NCBI GenBank assembly: GCA_018712545.1
Contig: DVGV01000020.1
Coordinates: forward strand, 1-62,580
DNA: 62,580 nt
Direction: 5' to 3'
From: Candidatus Coprenecus merdigallinarum
GTDB taxonomy: Bacteria; Bacteroidota; Bacteroidia; Bacteroidales; UBA932
The position numbers were made by a program, and so were the translations under genes. Positions 35,256-44,485 of the stretch are shown piece by piece; position 1 is the first letter of the stretch, and each line of letters begins with the position of its first letter. Under the pieces are notes generated by a model. The model worked only from the letters and a program-made list of their open reading frames with translations. It was not told the DNA's origin and made no database searches.

Positions 35256-35810
35256 ATGATTAATTGCTTTGTAACACGGATGGTACAGAAGCGGGTACTG
35301 AGAAAGACCGTATGCTCCCACAGGGGCAGATACATTCCTCTTTCCTCCGCCCGGCGCATAGCGTATGTGGTGAATGCCGCGGAACCAGGTGCCGCAGAGG
35401 CAGTTAACTACCTGCACAAGATATTTTCCAAGAACAGCATAGAACATCTTGCCGTCTGCATGGACCTGCGCAAGGAGCCGCAGGACACAGAGGCGTTCAC
35501 ATCTGTTCCAGATATTCTCATGATCGTCAGGGAGAATGTCAACTGGTACGGACTCCCGCAGGAAGACACCATGTCGGCAATCATGCGGCAGCCGTTCGAC
35601 ATCCTCATCGACCTGACCTGCAGAGAAGAGCTTTTTACTGCCGACTATCTGCTCAGGAAAGCCTCTGCCTCCTTTCGAATCGGCACATCCGGCAGACCTT
35701 CAGGAATATATGACATGACTGTCACAGGCGACGGACAGGACTACCCGGCAGACAGACTGGCAAAGGACATTATTCATTATCTAACATCAATACACACTTA
35801 CGCAAAATGA
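35256..35810 (+). CDS. DUF6913 family protein
   Basis: A 184-residue cytoplasmic protein of a small family found in Bacteroidetes (DUF6913, from memory). Visible features: a basic N-terminus, a Rossmann-like pattern (ARRIAYVVNAAEPGAAEAVNYLHKIF), MRQPFDILIDLTCREELFTADYLLRKASASFRIG and a short tail. Function is unknown. It overlaps the next gene by 4 bases (ATGA), so it is coupled to the DUF368 membrane protein; the pair shares one terminator. Confidence 0.75.
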   Translation: MINCFVTRMVQKRVLRKTVCSHRGRYIPLSSARRIAYVVNAAEPGAAEAVNYLHKIFSKNSIEHLAVCMDLRKEPQDTEAFTSVPDILMIVRENVNWYGLPQEDTMSAIMRQPFDILIDLTCREELFTADYLLRKASASFRIGTSGRPSGIYDMTVTGDGQDYPADRLAKDIIHYLTSIHTYAK

Positions 35811-36715
35811 GAACATTTTCATCCTACGCAATGATCACCCTCAAAGGCATCGGCATGGGCGCGGCAGACGTAATCCCAGGAGTCTCCGGCGGTACCATCG
35901 CCTTCCTGACAGGCATCTACGAGGAGCTGCTCAACTCTATCAAATCCGTCAACACACAGGCCCTCAAGCTGCTTTTCACAGGGAAAATCAGACAGTTCTG
36001 GAAACACATCAACGGAACGTTCCTCATCTCCCTGATTCTCGGCATCGCCATCAGTTTCTTCTCCCTGGCCAAGCTCATGCAGTACCTCATGGCCAACGAG
36101 CCCATCCCGCTGTGGTCATTCTTCTTCGGCCTCATCATTGCATCCGCCATATTGATTCTCAAGGATATCGATCTGACCAAGCTGAAAAATGTCATAGCCG
36201 TGCTCCTGGGAGCAGCCGCAGGAGCCGCCATCTGCCTTGTCTCCCCCACCGAGACTCCGAACCAGCTGTGGTTCATATTCCTCTGCGGAGCCATCGCCAT
36301 CTGCGCCATGATTCTGCCAGGCATCTCCGGCAGCTTCATCCTCCTGCTTCTAGGTAAATACGAATACATGCTCAAGGCCCTGACGGACCTGAACATAGGA
36401 CTGATTCTAGTCTTCGTAGCAGGAGCCGCAATAGGCATCGTTTCCTTCTCACACTTCCTCTCCTGGCTGCTGAAGAAATATCATGTGACCACCATCTCTG
36501 CCCTGGCCGGCATCATGATAGGTTCCCTGGTCAAGGTATGGCCCTGGCAGCTGCAGATAGGCGAGGTGTCCCGTCCGGTAATGCCGTTCCAGCCTGATCT
36601 GGAGCCTCTTTTCTCAGGTCACATAGGCCTGGCCGTCACGTTCACGATCATCGGCGCCGCACTTGTTCTCGTCCTCGAGCTGGCTGCCTCCCGGCGAGCC
36701 AGACTCCGGTCATAA
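35807..36715 (+). CDS. DUF368 membrane protein
   Basis: A 302-residue integral membrane protein with about 8 helices. The family signature GMGAADVIPGVSGGTIAFLTGIYEELL is at residues 15-41 and is echoed in the second half by CAMILPGISGSFILLLLGKYEYML, an internal duplication typical of DUF368. DUF368/PopT-type proteins have been implicated in undecaprenyl phosphate recycling across the membrane (family knowledge; specificity here is inferred). The last 68 bases overlap the convergent DMT transporter. Confidence 0.88.
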   Translation: MRTFSSYAMITLKGIGMGAADVIPGVSGGTIAFLTGIYEELLNSIKSVNTQALKLLFTGKIRQFWKHINGTFLISLILGIAISFFSLAKLMQYLMANEPIPLWSFFFGLIIASAILILKDIDLTKLKNVIAVLLGAAAGAAICLVSPTETPNQLWFIFLCGAIAICAMILPGISGSFILLLLGKYEYMLKALTDLNIGLILVFVAGAAIGIVSFSHFLSWLLKKYHVTTISALAGIMIGSLVKVWPWQLQIGEVSRPVMPFQPDLEPLFSGHIGLAVTFTIIGAALVLVLELAASRRARLRS

Positions 36716-37556
36716 TGCACAGAGCCCCTGTCACCGCGACAGGGGTTATTTTTTCCCCAAGGACTATGGCAGAGGTTATGCAGGTGATTACGGGATTGAG
36801 ATAGAGATAACTGGAAGATTTGACCACACCTATGTGCTTCAGCACCACATTCCATGTCATGAAGCAGACCAGGGAGGCCATGACGGCAAGGAACAGGAGG
36901 TTGAGCCAGACGGACACTCCTGAACTGAAAAGAAGTCCGGGGTCAGGACGGTTGAATATAAAGGTGGGCAGGATAGTGACCAGACCGTAGAAGAACACCT
37001 TCCGGGTGATGAACGGAGTGTCGTACCGGTTCTCCAGCTTGCGGATAAATATGCTGTAGAATCCCCATGACAAGGCTGCGGCAAGGGTGAGCAGGTCTCC
37101 GGCAGGGGATATTCTCAGGTTCGTGGCTCCGTCGAAAACGACCAGGGCCACACCGGCCAAGGCCACTGCGGAGCCGAGATAGACCATGCGGCTTATTTTC
37201 TCGTCCCTGAAAAACATTCTTGTCAATACGGTGGTGAGAATAGGCGTTCCGCACAGGAGAAAAGAGACATTGGAGGCCTGAGTGATGCCGAGGGCAGTAT
37301 TTTCCGTCAGGAAATAGAGAGAACCGCCGAAAAGTCCGGCACAGGCCAGCATCAGCTCATCCTTAAAGCTGTCGGCAAAAATCCGTTTATGGGAGATTAT
37401 CCAGATTCCTGCATATGCAATGAGAAATCTGTAGAAAAATATCTCATTGGGAGACAGTCCGTTGTTAATGAGTATCTTCGTTGAAACAAACGTAGCGCCC
37501 CATATCGCGACCGTCATCACGGCCAAAAAATGATAAAAACCTTTACCGGCACCCAT
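36648..37556 (-). CDS. EamA/DMT-superfamily transporter
   Basis: A 302-residue inner-membrane protein with ten predicted helices arranged as two EamA repeats. Typical text: TVAIWGATFVSTKILINNGLSPNEIFFYRFLIAY in the first, LTLAAALSWGFYSIFIRKL and SSSYLYLNPVITCITSAIVLGEKITPVAVTGALCIMTGVWLAG in the second. The substrate (a metabolite or amino acid) cannot be told. Its final 68 bases overlap DUF368, and the terminator of that operon is embedded in the codons for TPVAVTGAL. Confidence 0.9.
   Translation of the reverse strand: MGAGKGFYHFLAVMTVAIWGATFVSTKILINNGLSPNEIFFYRFLIAYAGIWIISHKRIFADSFKDELMLACAGLFGGSLYFLTENTALGITQASNVSFLLCGTPILTTVLTRMFFRDEKISRMVYLGSAVALAGVALVVFDGATNLRISPAGDLLTLAAALSWGFYSIFIRKLENRYDTPFITRKVFFYGLVTILPTFIFNRPDPGLLFSSGVSVWLNLLFLAVMASLVCFMTWNVVLKHIGVVKSSSYLYLNPVITCITSAIVLGEKITPVAVTGALCIMTGVWLAGRQPARGREQVRRR
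36725..36754 (+). terminator. Intrinsic terminator of the DUF6913-DUF368 operon
   Basis: Stem CCCCTGTC (36725-36732) / GACAGGGG (36738-36745), 5-base loop, then TTATTTTTT. It lies within the coding part of the convergent transporter gene. Confidence 0.85.
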
Positions 37557-37581
37557 ACATTTAATTATATAGAAAATTTGC

Positions 37582-37589
37582 TAACTTTG
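37582..37589 (+). promoter_or_regulatory. -7 box upstream of the TamB-like gene
   Basis: TAACTTTG matches TAnnTTTG. It lies 75 bases before the first ATG in frame (37665). Confidence 0.45.
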
Positions 37590-37664
37590 TAAATTAAGTA
37601 TGCAAAGTTAAATCTAAAGTCAGGAAGTACTATCAGAACCTTTAGAAAAATATTAAGCGGCCTG

Positions 37665-40600
37665 ATGATCCTCATCTGTATCGTGCCTCTGGCCGGCTAT
37701 GTTGCCCTGCAGTTCCCTTCACTGCAGAACCGCATCGCCAAGCGGCTCGTTTCATCAATGGAACAGCGCATAGACGGCAGAATAGAGATGGACCGGGTCG
37801 CCATAGTACTCATAAACAAGGTAATGGTGTACGGGATATCCATAACGGGAGAGTACGGCGACACACTTGCAGCAGTCGACAAACTCTCAGTATCCCTATC
37901 CCCTTCCGAGCTTCTCCGCGGACGTATCAGCATCGACCGCCTCTTCCTTGAGAACGGCTGCTTCAATCTCTCCAAGGAAGAGAAAGGCAACAACATCAAC
38001 CGCATTTTCAGGACCGTCCCCAAACCGGACTCTCTCAGCACTCCCTTCAGGTTTCCGGACATGACCGTCGCCGAAGTCATTCTCCGCAACATGTCATTCT
38101 CGCTGACCGACAGGGCTGCGGACACAGCATCCCGCGACCCCCGCTGCATGAATTTCTCGAATCTGGAGATAAATAATATAAATGCCAGAATCAACAGAGT
38201 GGAGATAGTCGACAACACCATATCATGCAGGATAAGACGCCTGAGCGGTACTGACCGCTGCGGATACAGTCTGAGATCACTCAGCGGCAATTTCTTCCTG
38301 GGACCCGAGGAATCCAGGCTGGACAACCTTCACCTGACCGACAACTGGTCTGAAATCAGAGCGGAATACCTCTCCTTCGGTTACGACAGCGGCAAGGACC
38401 TCAATGACTTCGTCAACAAAATAAACCTCAGGGCCCTGTTCCGCAACAGCACCCTGGACTTCCGCAGTATCGGGGTCTTCGCTCCCGGACTGAGGGACAG
38501 CGACCTGAAAGTGGGTCTGAGCGGCGAAGTGAGCGGACCCGTCGCACAGCTCAGCACCCACGACCTGGAAGTCTTTTCCGGCAAGAACACATCCGCAAGA
38601 CTCAGTGCTGTCATAACAGGACTGCCGGACATCTACGATACGCATTTCAATGTTACGATAAAGCGTATCTCAACCACTTCCGGGGAACTTTCCGGCATCA
38701 TATCCAAGTTCAGCCACAAGGAGAACGGAATCGGAAGGATAATCCCTGATACTGAAGTGGCGCTTACCGGCATAGCTTACGGGAAGCTGTCCAATCTTTA
38801 CAGTATCGGCAGTCTTAGCTCCGGCATCGGCTCAATAAGCTACGATGCAGAACTAAAAGGCAGGGAACACCATCTCGGGGACAGCCTTTCCGCAAACCTC
38901 TGGGTTGATACACTCAGCCTCGGCAGCATCCTCAACAGCGACAGGATAGGAGACGTCTCCCTTAACACCAGAATCCTAGCCCGCCTGCCTGTATCCGGAA
39001 ACAGCCGGCTGGCGGCCAGACTCGAGAACATGGACATCAGCAGCATGGTCGTCAACGGCTACAGATACAACGGCATCAGCATGACCGGAGAATACATCGA
39101 CAGCACCGCCAATCTCAGGCTGATCAGCCGTGACCGGGCATTTCCTACCATATTCCAGGGGATTGTAGATTTTAACAATAGAAGGAAATATGGCGTCAGC
39201 CGCATCAGACTGTACATGGACACACCCGAGGCAGATCTCATGGATATGAATCTGGTCAAGACCGGCACTATGGCATCCGCAGGAGTCACAGCCATGGCCG
39301 ACCTGAGGTTTACAGGACACAATGTTCTAGGAAAGATCATGCTGGAAGACATCTCCTACGCCAACGACAACGGCCGATACCACCTTGACTCCATCTCCGT
39401 CCGCTCCGTTCTGTCCGAGACCAGGCACAGAGTGACACTCCGCTCGCCTGTCCTGCACGCCGGTTATCTGAGCACAGACTCTCCGACCAGACTTGCGGAC
39501 CGACTGATGCTCGCCCTCTGCTGCCCGGCATTGGACAGCCTGCTCTCCATAGATACTGCCATGACGGCAACAGAGAACGGATACTACGACTTCCATCTGC
39601 GTACTTTCGACCTTTCCAAGATATGCGATATCCTTAAGCCCGGACTGCATATTGCAGACAGCACTACCGTCGACCTTACCCTGAACAGGGACAACATTCT
39701 GGACTTCAAAGTCCAGTCCTCCAAGATTGCTATGCGGAAGCCCAATGGCAACGGGCTGATATTCAACGATCTGCTTCTAAAAGCAGGAAACAGCGGTCCG
39801 CAGGCCTCGGGCATCCTTTCAGCAGACCGGATAAGGATCGGCGGCATGACAATGGACAAAGCCAGGGTCTCCCTGGAAGAAAACGGAGACAGCCTGGTGC
39901 TTAGAGCCGGATACAACAACGCAGACACCACATACATGGACATCTCCGCCGCCATCTCCGCATGGAAAGACTCAGAGGGAGCGATGCTTGCAGACATATC
40001 GATAGACAGTTCCAGCCTTAATATCAGGAACCACATATGGACCCTCGCCCCTGCCTCCGTCCTCGTAAGACCAAGGAACTATTCCGTCAGCGGCTTCAGG
40101 CTGTACAGCGGAGACGACGCTGTAAGTATTGAGGGATCAATCTCGGAAGACCCGGAGAGCGTTCTTGCCGTCAACATGAACAATATGGACCTGGACCTTC
40201 TGAACTCATTCACACCCAAGAATCTGAACATACAGGGCAAGATTTCAGGAGAGATGGAGCTGTTCAACTTCTTCACTACCATGGGCGCGACAATGAGCAT
40301 AGAAGGCACCGACCTCAGCATCGGGAAAGAGAAAGTGGGCAGACTCACTGTCATGAGCCGCAGAGACCTTGCAAGAAACAGGTTCAATGTACTGGTCAAC
40401 AACTATATCGGCAACAGCAACCCCATCAATCTCAGCGGTTATTTCGTTCCCGGACAGAAATTCCTGAGCCTCCGGCTTTCCCTTTCCCGGTTCCAGCTCA
40501 GAACCGTCAATCCGTTCATCTCAGGCATAGCGGATATTGCCGGAGGATGTCTCAGCGGCGACATAGACATCTCCGGCATGACAGACAGACTCAGCATAAA

Positions 40601-42152
40601 CAGCACCAACACCGGCATCGACTCACTCAAGATCACAGCCGCATACAACAAAGTACCCTACATCATAAACGGTCCGATAGACCTCAGCAGACACCGCATA
40701 GACCTGAAAAGCCTCACAATAGAAGACCCGCACGGTTCGAAAGCTGTTCTGAACGGCAGCATGTCCCACGACTTTTTCAAAGATCTATACCTGGACGCAG
40801 ACCTGAGATTCAACGACTTTCAGGTACTCAACACCCAGGAGCGGGACAACAGCAAGTTCTACGGAAGCGCCTATGCTTCGGGCATGGTCGGCATATCCGG
40901 ATTTACAGACGACCTGCAGGTGAACGCCCAGGTGACCACCGGAGACAACACATCCCTGCACATCCCGATGTCGTCCTCATCCTCTGCGTCCACCTCAGAC
41001 CTGATATCATTCACGGATTTCAGACATCCCGGGAACGGCTCCGGCACGCAGGAGGACGAAATGGAAGAGGAGACCGGCAAAAGACACACCCGCAGCAATA
41101 TCGAGGTCAAGGCGACAGCGGGCATCACACAGGGCACAGAGCTCTTCATTGAGATGAACAAACAGCTCGGCGATGTCCTCCGGTGCAGCGGCAACGGCAA
41201 CGTATCCCTGACTCTCAACCCCTCCCGCAACCTCTTCGACGTCCGCGGCGACTACACCATATCCGAAGGCGACTATCATTTCGTACTGTCAATCCAGTCC
41301 AAGGACTTCATCATCGACGAAGGAGGCTCCATATCCTTCAACGGAGATTTCCGCAACACCATGCTCAACGTCGGCGCCACCTACCGCACCAAAGCATCCA
41401 TCTCCACCCTCATCGCCGACACCACATCCGTAGGCAACCGCCGCAACGTAGACTGCGGCATCCAGCTTCAGGGCCCTCTTACCAACCCGGAGCTGACCTT
41501 CTCGATCGACATCCCCGACCTGGACCCCATCACCAAAGGCAGGGTCGAGAGTGCGCTGAGTACCCCGGACAAGATACAGAAGCAGTTCATGGCCCTGCTG
41601 ATATCCGGCAGCTTCGTCCCCGACGAGCAGTCCGGCATCATCAACAACTCCACCATCCTGTACTCCAACGCCAGCGAGATACTCTCAAACCAGTTCAACA
41701 ACATATTCAGACAGCTGGACATCCCCCTTGACCTGGGACTCAACTACCAGCCCGGCAGCACCAACGGAAGCTGGGGCATGTTCGACGTGGCCATATCCTA
41801 CCAAGCCTTCAACAACAGACTGATAATAAACGGGAACGTAGGCAACCGCGAGACCTCATCCAACTGGGCCGGAGACTTCGACGCCGAGATCAAGGTCGAC
41901 CGTCAGGGCAAGCTGCGCATCACCCTATTCACCCGTTCCGTGGACTCATATTCCAACTACCTCGACAACACCCAGCGCAGCGGTTTCGGTATCACGTACC
42001 AGGACGAATTCGACACCTTCGGAGACTTCTGGAGAAACATCTTCTACTCCCGCAAGCGCAAGGAGCAGTACGAGCTGGAGCAGCTCCGGCAGGCTGAGGA
42101 AGAACTCAGGAAAGAGGCTGAGGAAGCACAACTTTTACAACCTTCCCGATGA
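37665..42152 (+). CDS. TamB-like translocation and assembly module protein
   Basis: A protein of at least 1495 residues with one N-terminal membrane helix (MILICIVPLAGYVAL) and a very long chain of short amphipathic strands, ending in the TamB/DUF490 domain (about 1150-1470: GNVSLTLNPSRNLFDVRGDYTISEGDYHF, QFMALLISGSFVPDE, LGLNYQPGSTNGSW). TamB/AsmA-like proteins form a hydrophobic groove spanning the periplasm for lipid transport or barrel assembly. The start is uncertain: in frame upstream lies a basic stretch (RTFRKILSGL), which suits a membrane anchor, but no ATG, GTG or TTG precedes it. The 3' end overlaps mtaB by 47 bases. No TamA neighbour is seen. Confidence 0.88.
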   Translation: MILICIVPLAGYVALQFPSLQNRIAKRLVSSMEQRIDGRIEMDRVAIVLINKVMVYGISITGEYGDTLAAVDKLSVSLSPSELLRGRISIDRLFLENGCFNLSKEEKGNNINRIFRTVPKPDSLSTPFRFPDMTVAEVILRNMSFSLTDRAADTASRDPRCMNFSNLEINNINARINRVEIVDNTISCRIRRLSGTDRCGYSLRSLSGNFFLGPEESRLDNLHLTDNWSEIRAEYLSFGYDSGKDLNDFVNKINLRALFRNSTLDFRSIGVFAPGLRDSDLKVGLSGEVSGPVAQLSTHDLEVFSGKNTSARLSAVITGLPDIYDTHFNVTIKRISTTSGELSGIISKFSHKENGIGRIIPDTEVALTGIAYGKLSNLYSIGSLSSGIGSISYDAELKGREHHLGDSLSANLWVDTLSLGSILNSDRIGDVSLNTRILARLPVSGNSRLAARLENMDISSMVVNGYRYNGISMTGEYIDSTANLRLISRDRAFPTIFQGIVDFNNRRKYGVSRIRLYMDTPEADLMDMNLVKTGTMASAGVTAMADLRFTGHNVLGKIMLEDISYANDNGRYHLDSISVRSVLSETRHRVTLRSPVLHAGYLSTDSPTRLADRLMLALCCPALDSLLSIDTAMTATENGYYDFHLRTFDLSKICDILKPGLHIADSTTVDLTLNRDNILDFKVQSSKIAMRKPNGNGLIFNDLLLKAGNSGPQASGILSADRIRIGGMTMDKARVSLEENGDSLVLRAGYNNADTTYMDISAAISAWKDSEGAMLADISIDSSSLNIRNHIWTLAPASVLVRPRNYSVSGFRLYSGDDAVSIEGSISEDPESVLAVNMNNMDLDLLNSFTPKNLNIQGKISGEMELFNFFTTMGATMSIEGTDLSIGKEKVGRLTVMSRRDLARNRFNVLVNNYIGNSNPINLSGYFVPGQKFLSLRLSLSRFQLRTVNPFISGIADIAGGCLSGDIDISGMTDRLSINSTNTGIDSLKITAAYNKVPYIINGPIDLSRHRIDLKSLTIEDPHGSKAVLNGSMSHDFFKDLYLDADLRFNDFQVLNTQERDNSKFYGSAYASGMVGISGFTDDLQVNAQVTTGDNTSLHIPMSSSSSASTSDLISFTDFRHPGNGSGTQEDEMEEETGKRHTRSNIEVKATAGITQGTELFIEMNKQLGDVLRCSGNGNVSLTLNPSRNLFDVRGDYTISEGDYHFVLSIQSKDFIIDEGGSISFNGDFRNTMLNVGATYRTKASISTLIADTTSVGNRRNVDCGIQLQGPLTNPELTFSIDIPDLDPITKGRVESALSTPDKIQKQFMALLISGSFVPDEQSGIINNSTILYSNASEILSNQFNNIFRQLDIPLDLGLNYQPGSTNGSWGMFDVAISYQAFNNRLIINGNVGNRETSSNWAGDFDAEIKVDRQGKLRITLFTRSVDSYSNYLDNTQRSGFGITYQDEFDTFGDFWRNIFYSRKRKEQYELEQLRQAEEELRKEAEEAQLLQPSR

Positions 42153-43380
42153 GAGACTTGTCATAGGGCCTCTCCACCTTGATATAATTGCGGGTATAGC
42201 CCACCATCATCCCGTGCCTGGAGGTGCTCTCGAACAGCACTTCCTCTTCCCGTCCTGCGTTCTGCCTGCAGAAATCCGAATACAGGCGGGCACACATCTC
42301 CTCGAGCACCTGCACCCTGGCTGTCTTCACGTACTCGGGCACCTGGTCAGGCATGACGGCAGCCGGAGTTCCGGCCCTGCGGGAGTACGGAAATACATGG
42401 ATGTAGGCCGGATGAATCTCCTCCAGAAAATCACAGGTGCAGCGGAAATCCTCCTCAGTCTCCCCCGGGAAACCCACTATGACGTCAATCCCGAAAAATA
42501 CATGGTCCATCCTCCTGCGGATCAGCTCTATCTTACTGCGGAAGTCCGCAGTCCGGTATCGGCGGCCCATCCTCGCCAGTATCCGGTCACATCCCGACTG
42601 GAGCGGAATATGAAAATGCGGGAGGAACTTGGTGCCGGATGCAATCCACTCCACTATCTCCGGAGTCAGCAGATTGGGCTCGATCGAGGATATGCGGTAA
42701 CGCATGATGCCCTCCACCGCGTTCAGGCCACGCAGCAGCTCCAGGAAGCTCTCCCCTGTCTTGCGGCCGAAATCTCCGGTATTGACTCCAGTAAGGACTA
42801 CCTCCACGATGCCGGAGGCGGCTATCTCCCGGGCCTGCTCCAGCAGCAGGGCCGAAGGAAGGCTCCGACTGCCTCCGCGTGCGTACGGTACGGTGCAGTA
42901 GGAGCATTTGTAGTCACAGCCGTCCTGGATCTTCAGAAAAGAACGGGTCCTCTCTCCTGTGGAATATGCAGGAAAAATATTGTTCACGTCATCTATAGGG
43001 CAGATATCCACCTTCTGCGGAGCCGCCGCATGTCCTCCTGAGGCCAACAGCCGCTCCACCTCGTCCACCACCAGCCCTTTGCTCCGGGCTCCGAGCACGA
43101 TATCGACCCCGTCCAAAGCCGCTATCTCATTTCCTTTCAACTGCGCATAACAGCCCACAACGGCTATCAGGGCCCTGGGCGAGCGCCTGTGCAGACGCCG
43201 GATAAGATTGCGGCCTTTCTTGTCGCTGTGCTCCGTCACCGAACAGGTATTGACCACGTATATGTCAGCCTCCGAGGTGGAAGGCACCACCTCATAGCCC
43301 CTCAGGGCAAATTCCCGGGCTATCGTGGAGCTCTCGGCATAGTTCAGCTTGCAGCCGAGGGTGTGTACGGCCACTCTCAT
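42106..43380 (-). CDS. mtaB: tRNA A37 methylthiotransferase MtaB
   Basis: A 424-residue radical SAM methylthiotransferase that turns t6A37 into ms2t6A37 in tRNAs reading ANN codons. The N-terminal UPF0004 cluster cysteines are Cys10, Cys46 and Cys77; the SAM motif is GCDYKCSYCTVPYARG (Cys155, Cys159, Cys162). A TRAM-like end (GYTRNYIKVERPYDKSLIGKVVKV) binds RNA. Text such as VAVHTLGCKLNYAES and the order of motifs fit MtaB rather than MiaB or RimO. The ATG overlaps the folB stop by 4 bases. Its 3' end overlaps the TamB-like gene by 47 bases. Confidence 0.94.
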   Translation of the reverse strand: MRVAVHTLGCKLNYAESSTIAREFALRGYEVVPSTSEADIYVVNTCSVTEHSDKKGRNLIRRLHRRSPRALIAVVGCYAQLKGNEIAALDGVDIVLGARSKGLVVDEVERLLASGGHAAAPQKVDICPIDDVNNIFPAYSTGERTRSFLKIQDGCDYKCSYCTVPYARGGSRSLPSALLLEQAREIAASGIVEVVLTGVNTGDFGRKTGESFLELLRGLNAVEGIMRYRISSIEPNLLTPEIVEWIASGTKFLPHFHIPLQSGCDRILARMGRRYRTADFRSKIELIRRRMDHVFFGIDVIVGFPGETEEDFRCTCDFLEEIHPAYIHVFPYSRRAGTPAAVMPDQVPEYVKTARVQVLEEMCARLYSDFCRQNAGREEEVLFESTSRHGMMVGYTRNYIKVERPYDKSLIGKVVKVVLPQPLS

Positions 43381-43736
43381 ACGTCCTGCAGCTCAAGGGT
43401 TACCTTCGATGCTCCCACCTCCCCTCCGAGAGGAGGATTGAGCTTGGCAATCGAGATCCTGGCCCTCTCCACTGCCGGGAAGGCCGCACGGAACCGGCGC
43501 AGGATACGGCCGCAGACGTGCTCCAGCAGATTGGAGGAGACGGCCATTTCCTCCTTGACTATATCGAAGATAATCTGATAGTTGAGTGTATCCTCCAGGG
43601 CGTCGCTCTCAGAGGCTGCCCGGGTATCGGTCCAGGCCTCGAAGTCCACTACAAAGTGGTTGCCGATGACCTTCTCCTCATGAAAGCATCCGTGGTGGGC
43701 GAAAAAACGCATTCCGCAAAGTTCTATTTTTCCCAT
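43377..43736 (-). CDS. folB: Dihydroneopterin aldolase
   Basis: A 119-residue enzyme cleaving dihydroneopterin to hydroxymethyl-dihydropterin in folate synthesis. Family text: IELCGMRFFAHHGCFHEEKVIGNHFVVDFE with the substrate-binding region, DALEDTLNYQIIFDIVKEEM (the NY motif), LLEHVCGRI with the pterin-binding Glu, and RISIAKLNPPLGG with the catalytic Lys. It forms octamers in characterised cases. It sits between the RsmI-like gene (4 bases) and mtaB (4-base overlap), a tight leftward operon. Confidence 0.94.
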   Translation of the reverse strand: MGKIELCGMRFFAHHGCFHEEKVIGNHFVVDFEAWTDTRAASESDALEDTLNYQIIFDIVKEEMAVSSNLLEHVCGRILRRFRAAFPAVERARISIAKLNPPLGGEVGASKVTLELQDV

Positions 43737-43740
43737 ATTT

Positions 43741-44445
43741 TCAGGCGTAGATTAGAAAAACTGCCGGCCGTTTGGAAATAATCAGGCCCTCCCTGCGCCA
43801 CTGGGCAACGGTGCGGGTCCGTATCATCTGGTCCGGAAGGGTGATGCCGGCGGCAACGCATACCCTCGTGGACGGATCGCAGACTGAGAGGATGTCCTGA
43901 AAGAGGGCATCACTCCGGTAAGGGGTCTCGATGATTATCTGGGTCTCGGAGTTCCGGCGGGAACGGGCCTCCAGCTCCTTCAGCCTCCTGCGGCGGGCAT
44001 CGGTCTTGGCCGGGATATAGCCCGCAAAGGCAAAGCACTGCCCGTTCATGCCGGAGGCCATCAGGGCCATCATCAGGGACGAGGGACCGGAGAAAGGCAC
44101 CACCTCCACCCCGGCCTTGTGAGCCAGGGCCACCAGGGCGGCACCGGGATCCGCCACTGCAGGCAGACCGGCCTCGGATATCAGGGCCATGTCCTCACCG
44201 TCGGCGAAGGCTGCAGCGACCTGCTCTATGTCCTCAGGAGTGGAATGCTCGTTGATCTCGTAGAAGGTAAGAGAGTCAATCCTGCCCCTGAAGCCTATCC
44301 TGGACAGATACCGGCGGGCCGTGCGTATGTCCTCCACCGCAAAGCGGGTGACATGGGCTATCTGCCCGAAAACATAAGGAGGAATGACCTCCTCGGGAGA
44401 GTTGTCCCCCAGAGGGGCGGGAACGAGATAAAGTCTGCAATTCAT
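43741..44445 (-). CDS. RsmI-like SAM-dependent methyltransferase (tetrapyrrole methylase fold)
   Basis: A 234-residue protein of the tetrapyrrole/RsmI methylase family. Conserved parts: LYLVPAPLGD at the N-terminus, FAVEDIRTARRYLSRIG, DMALISEAGLPAVADPGAALVALAH (the P-loop-like SEAGxPxxxDPG), VVPFSGPSSLMMALMASGMNGQCFAFAGYIP and IIIETPYR. RsmI makes 2'-O-methyl C1402 in 16S rRNA; this shorter Bacteroidetes form may be the RsmI paralogue, so the exact target is uncertain. First gene of the operon with folB and mtaB; divergent from the MBL gene with only 40 bases between start codons. Confidence 0.85.
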   Translation of the reverse strand: MNCRLYLVPAPLGDNSPEEVIPPYVFGQIAHVTRFAVEDIRTARRYLSRIGFRGRIDSLTFYEINEHSTPEDIEQVAAAFADGEDMALISEAGLPAVADPGAALVALAHKAGVEVVPFSGPSSLMMALMASGMNGQCFAFAGYIPAKTDARRRRLKELEARSRRNSETQIIIETPYRSDALFQDILSVCDPSTRVCVAAGITLPDQMIRTRTVAQWRREGLIISKRPAVFLIYA

Positions 44446-44451
44446 ATTTTA

Positions 44452-44459
44452 CAAAATTA
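44452..44459 (-). promoter_or_regulatory. -7 box of the RsmI-like gene, probably leaderless
   Basis: Minus strand TAATTTTG ends 6 bases before the ATG at 44445. The divergent box at 44472 is 12 bases away. Confidence 0.5.
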
Positions 44460-44471
44460 CACAAATTTCCC

Positions 44472-44479
44472 TATCTTTG
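44472..44479 (+). promoter_or_regulatory. -7 box of the MBL gene, probably leaderless
   Basis: TATCTTTG ends 6 bases before the ATG at 44486. It overlaps a possible TTG start at 44477, which is therefore rejected. Confidence 0.55.
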
Positions 44480-44485
44480 GGGCCG

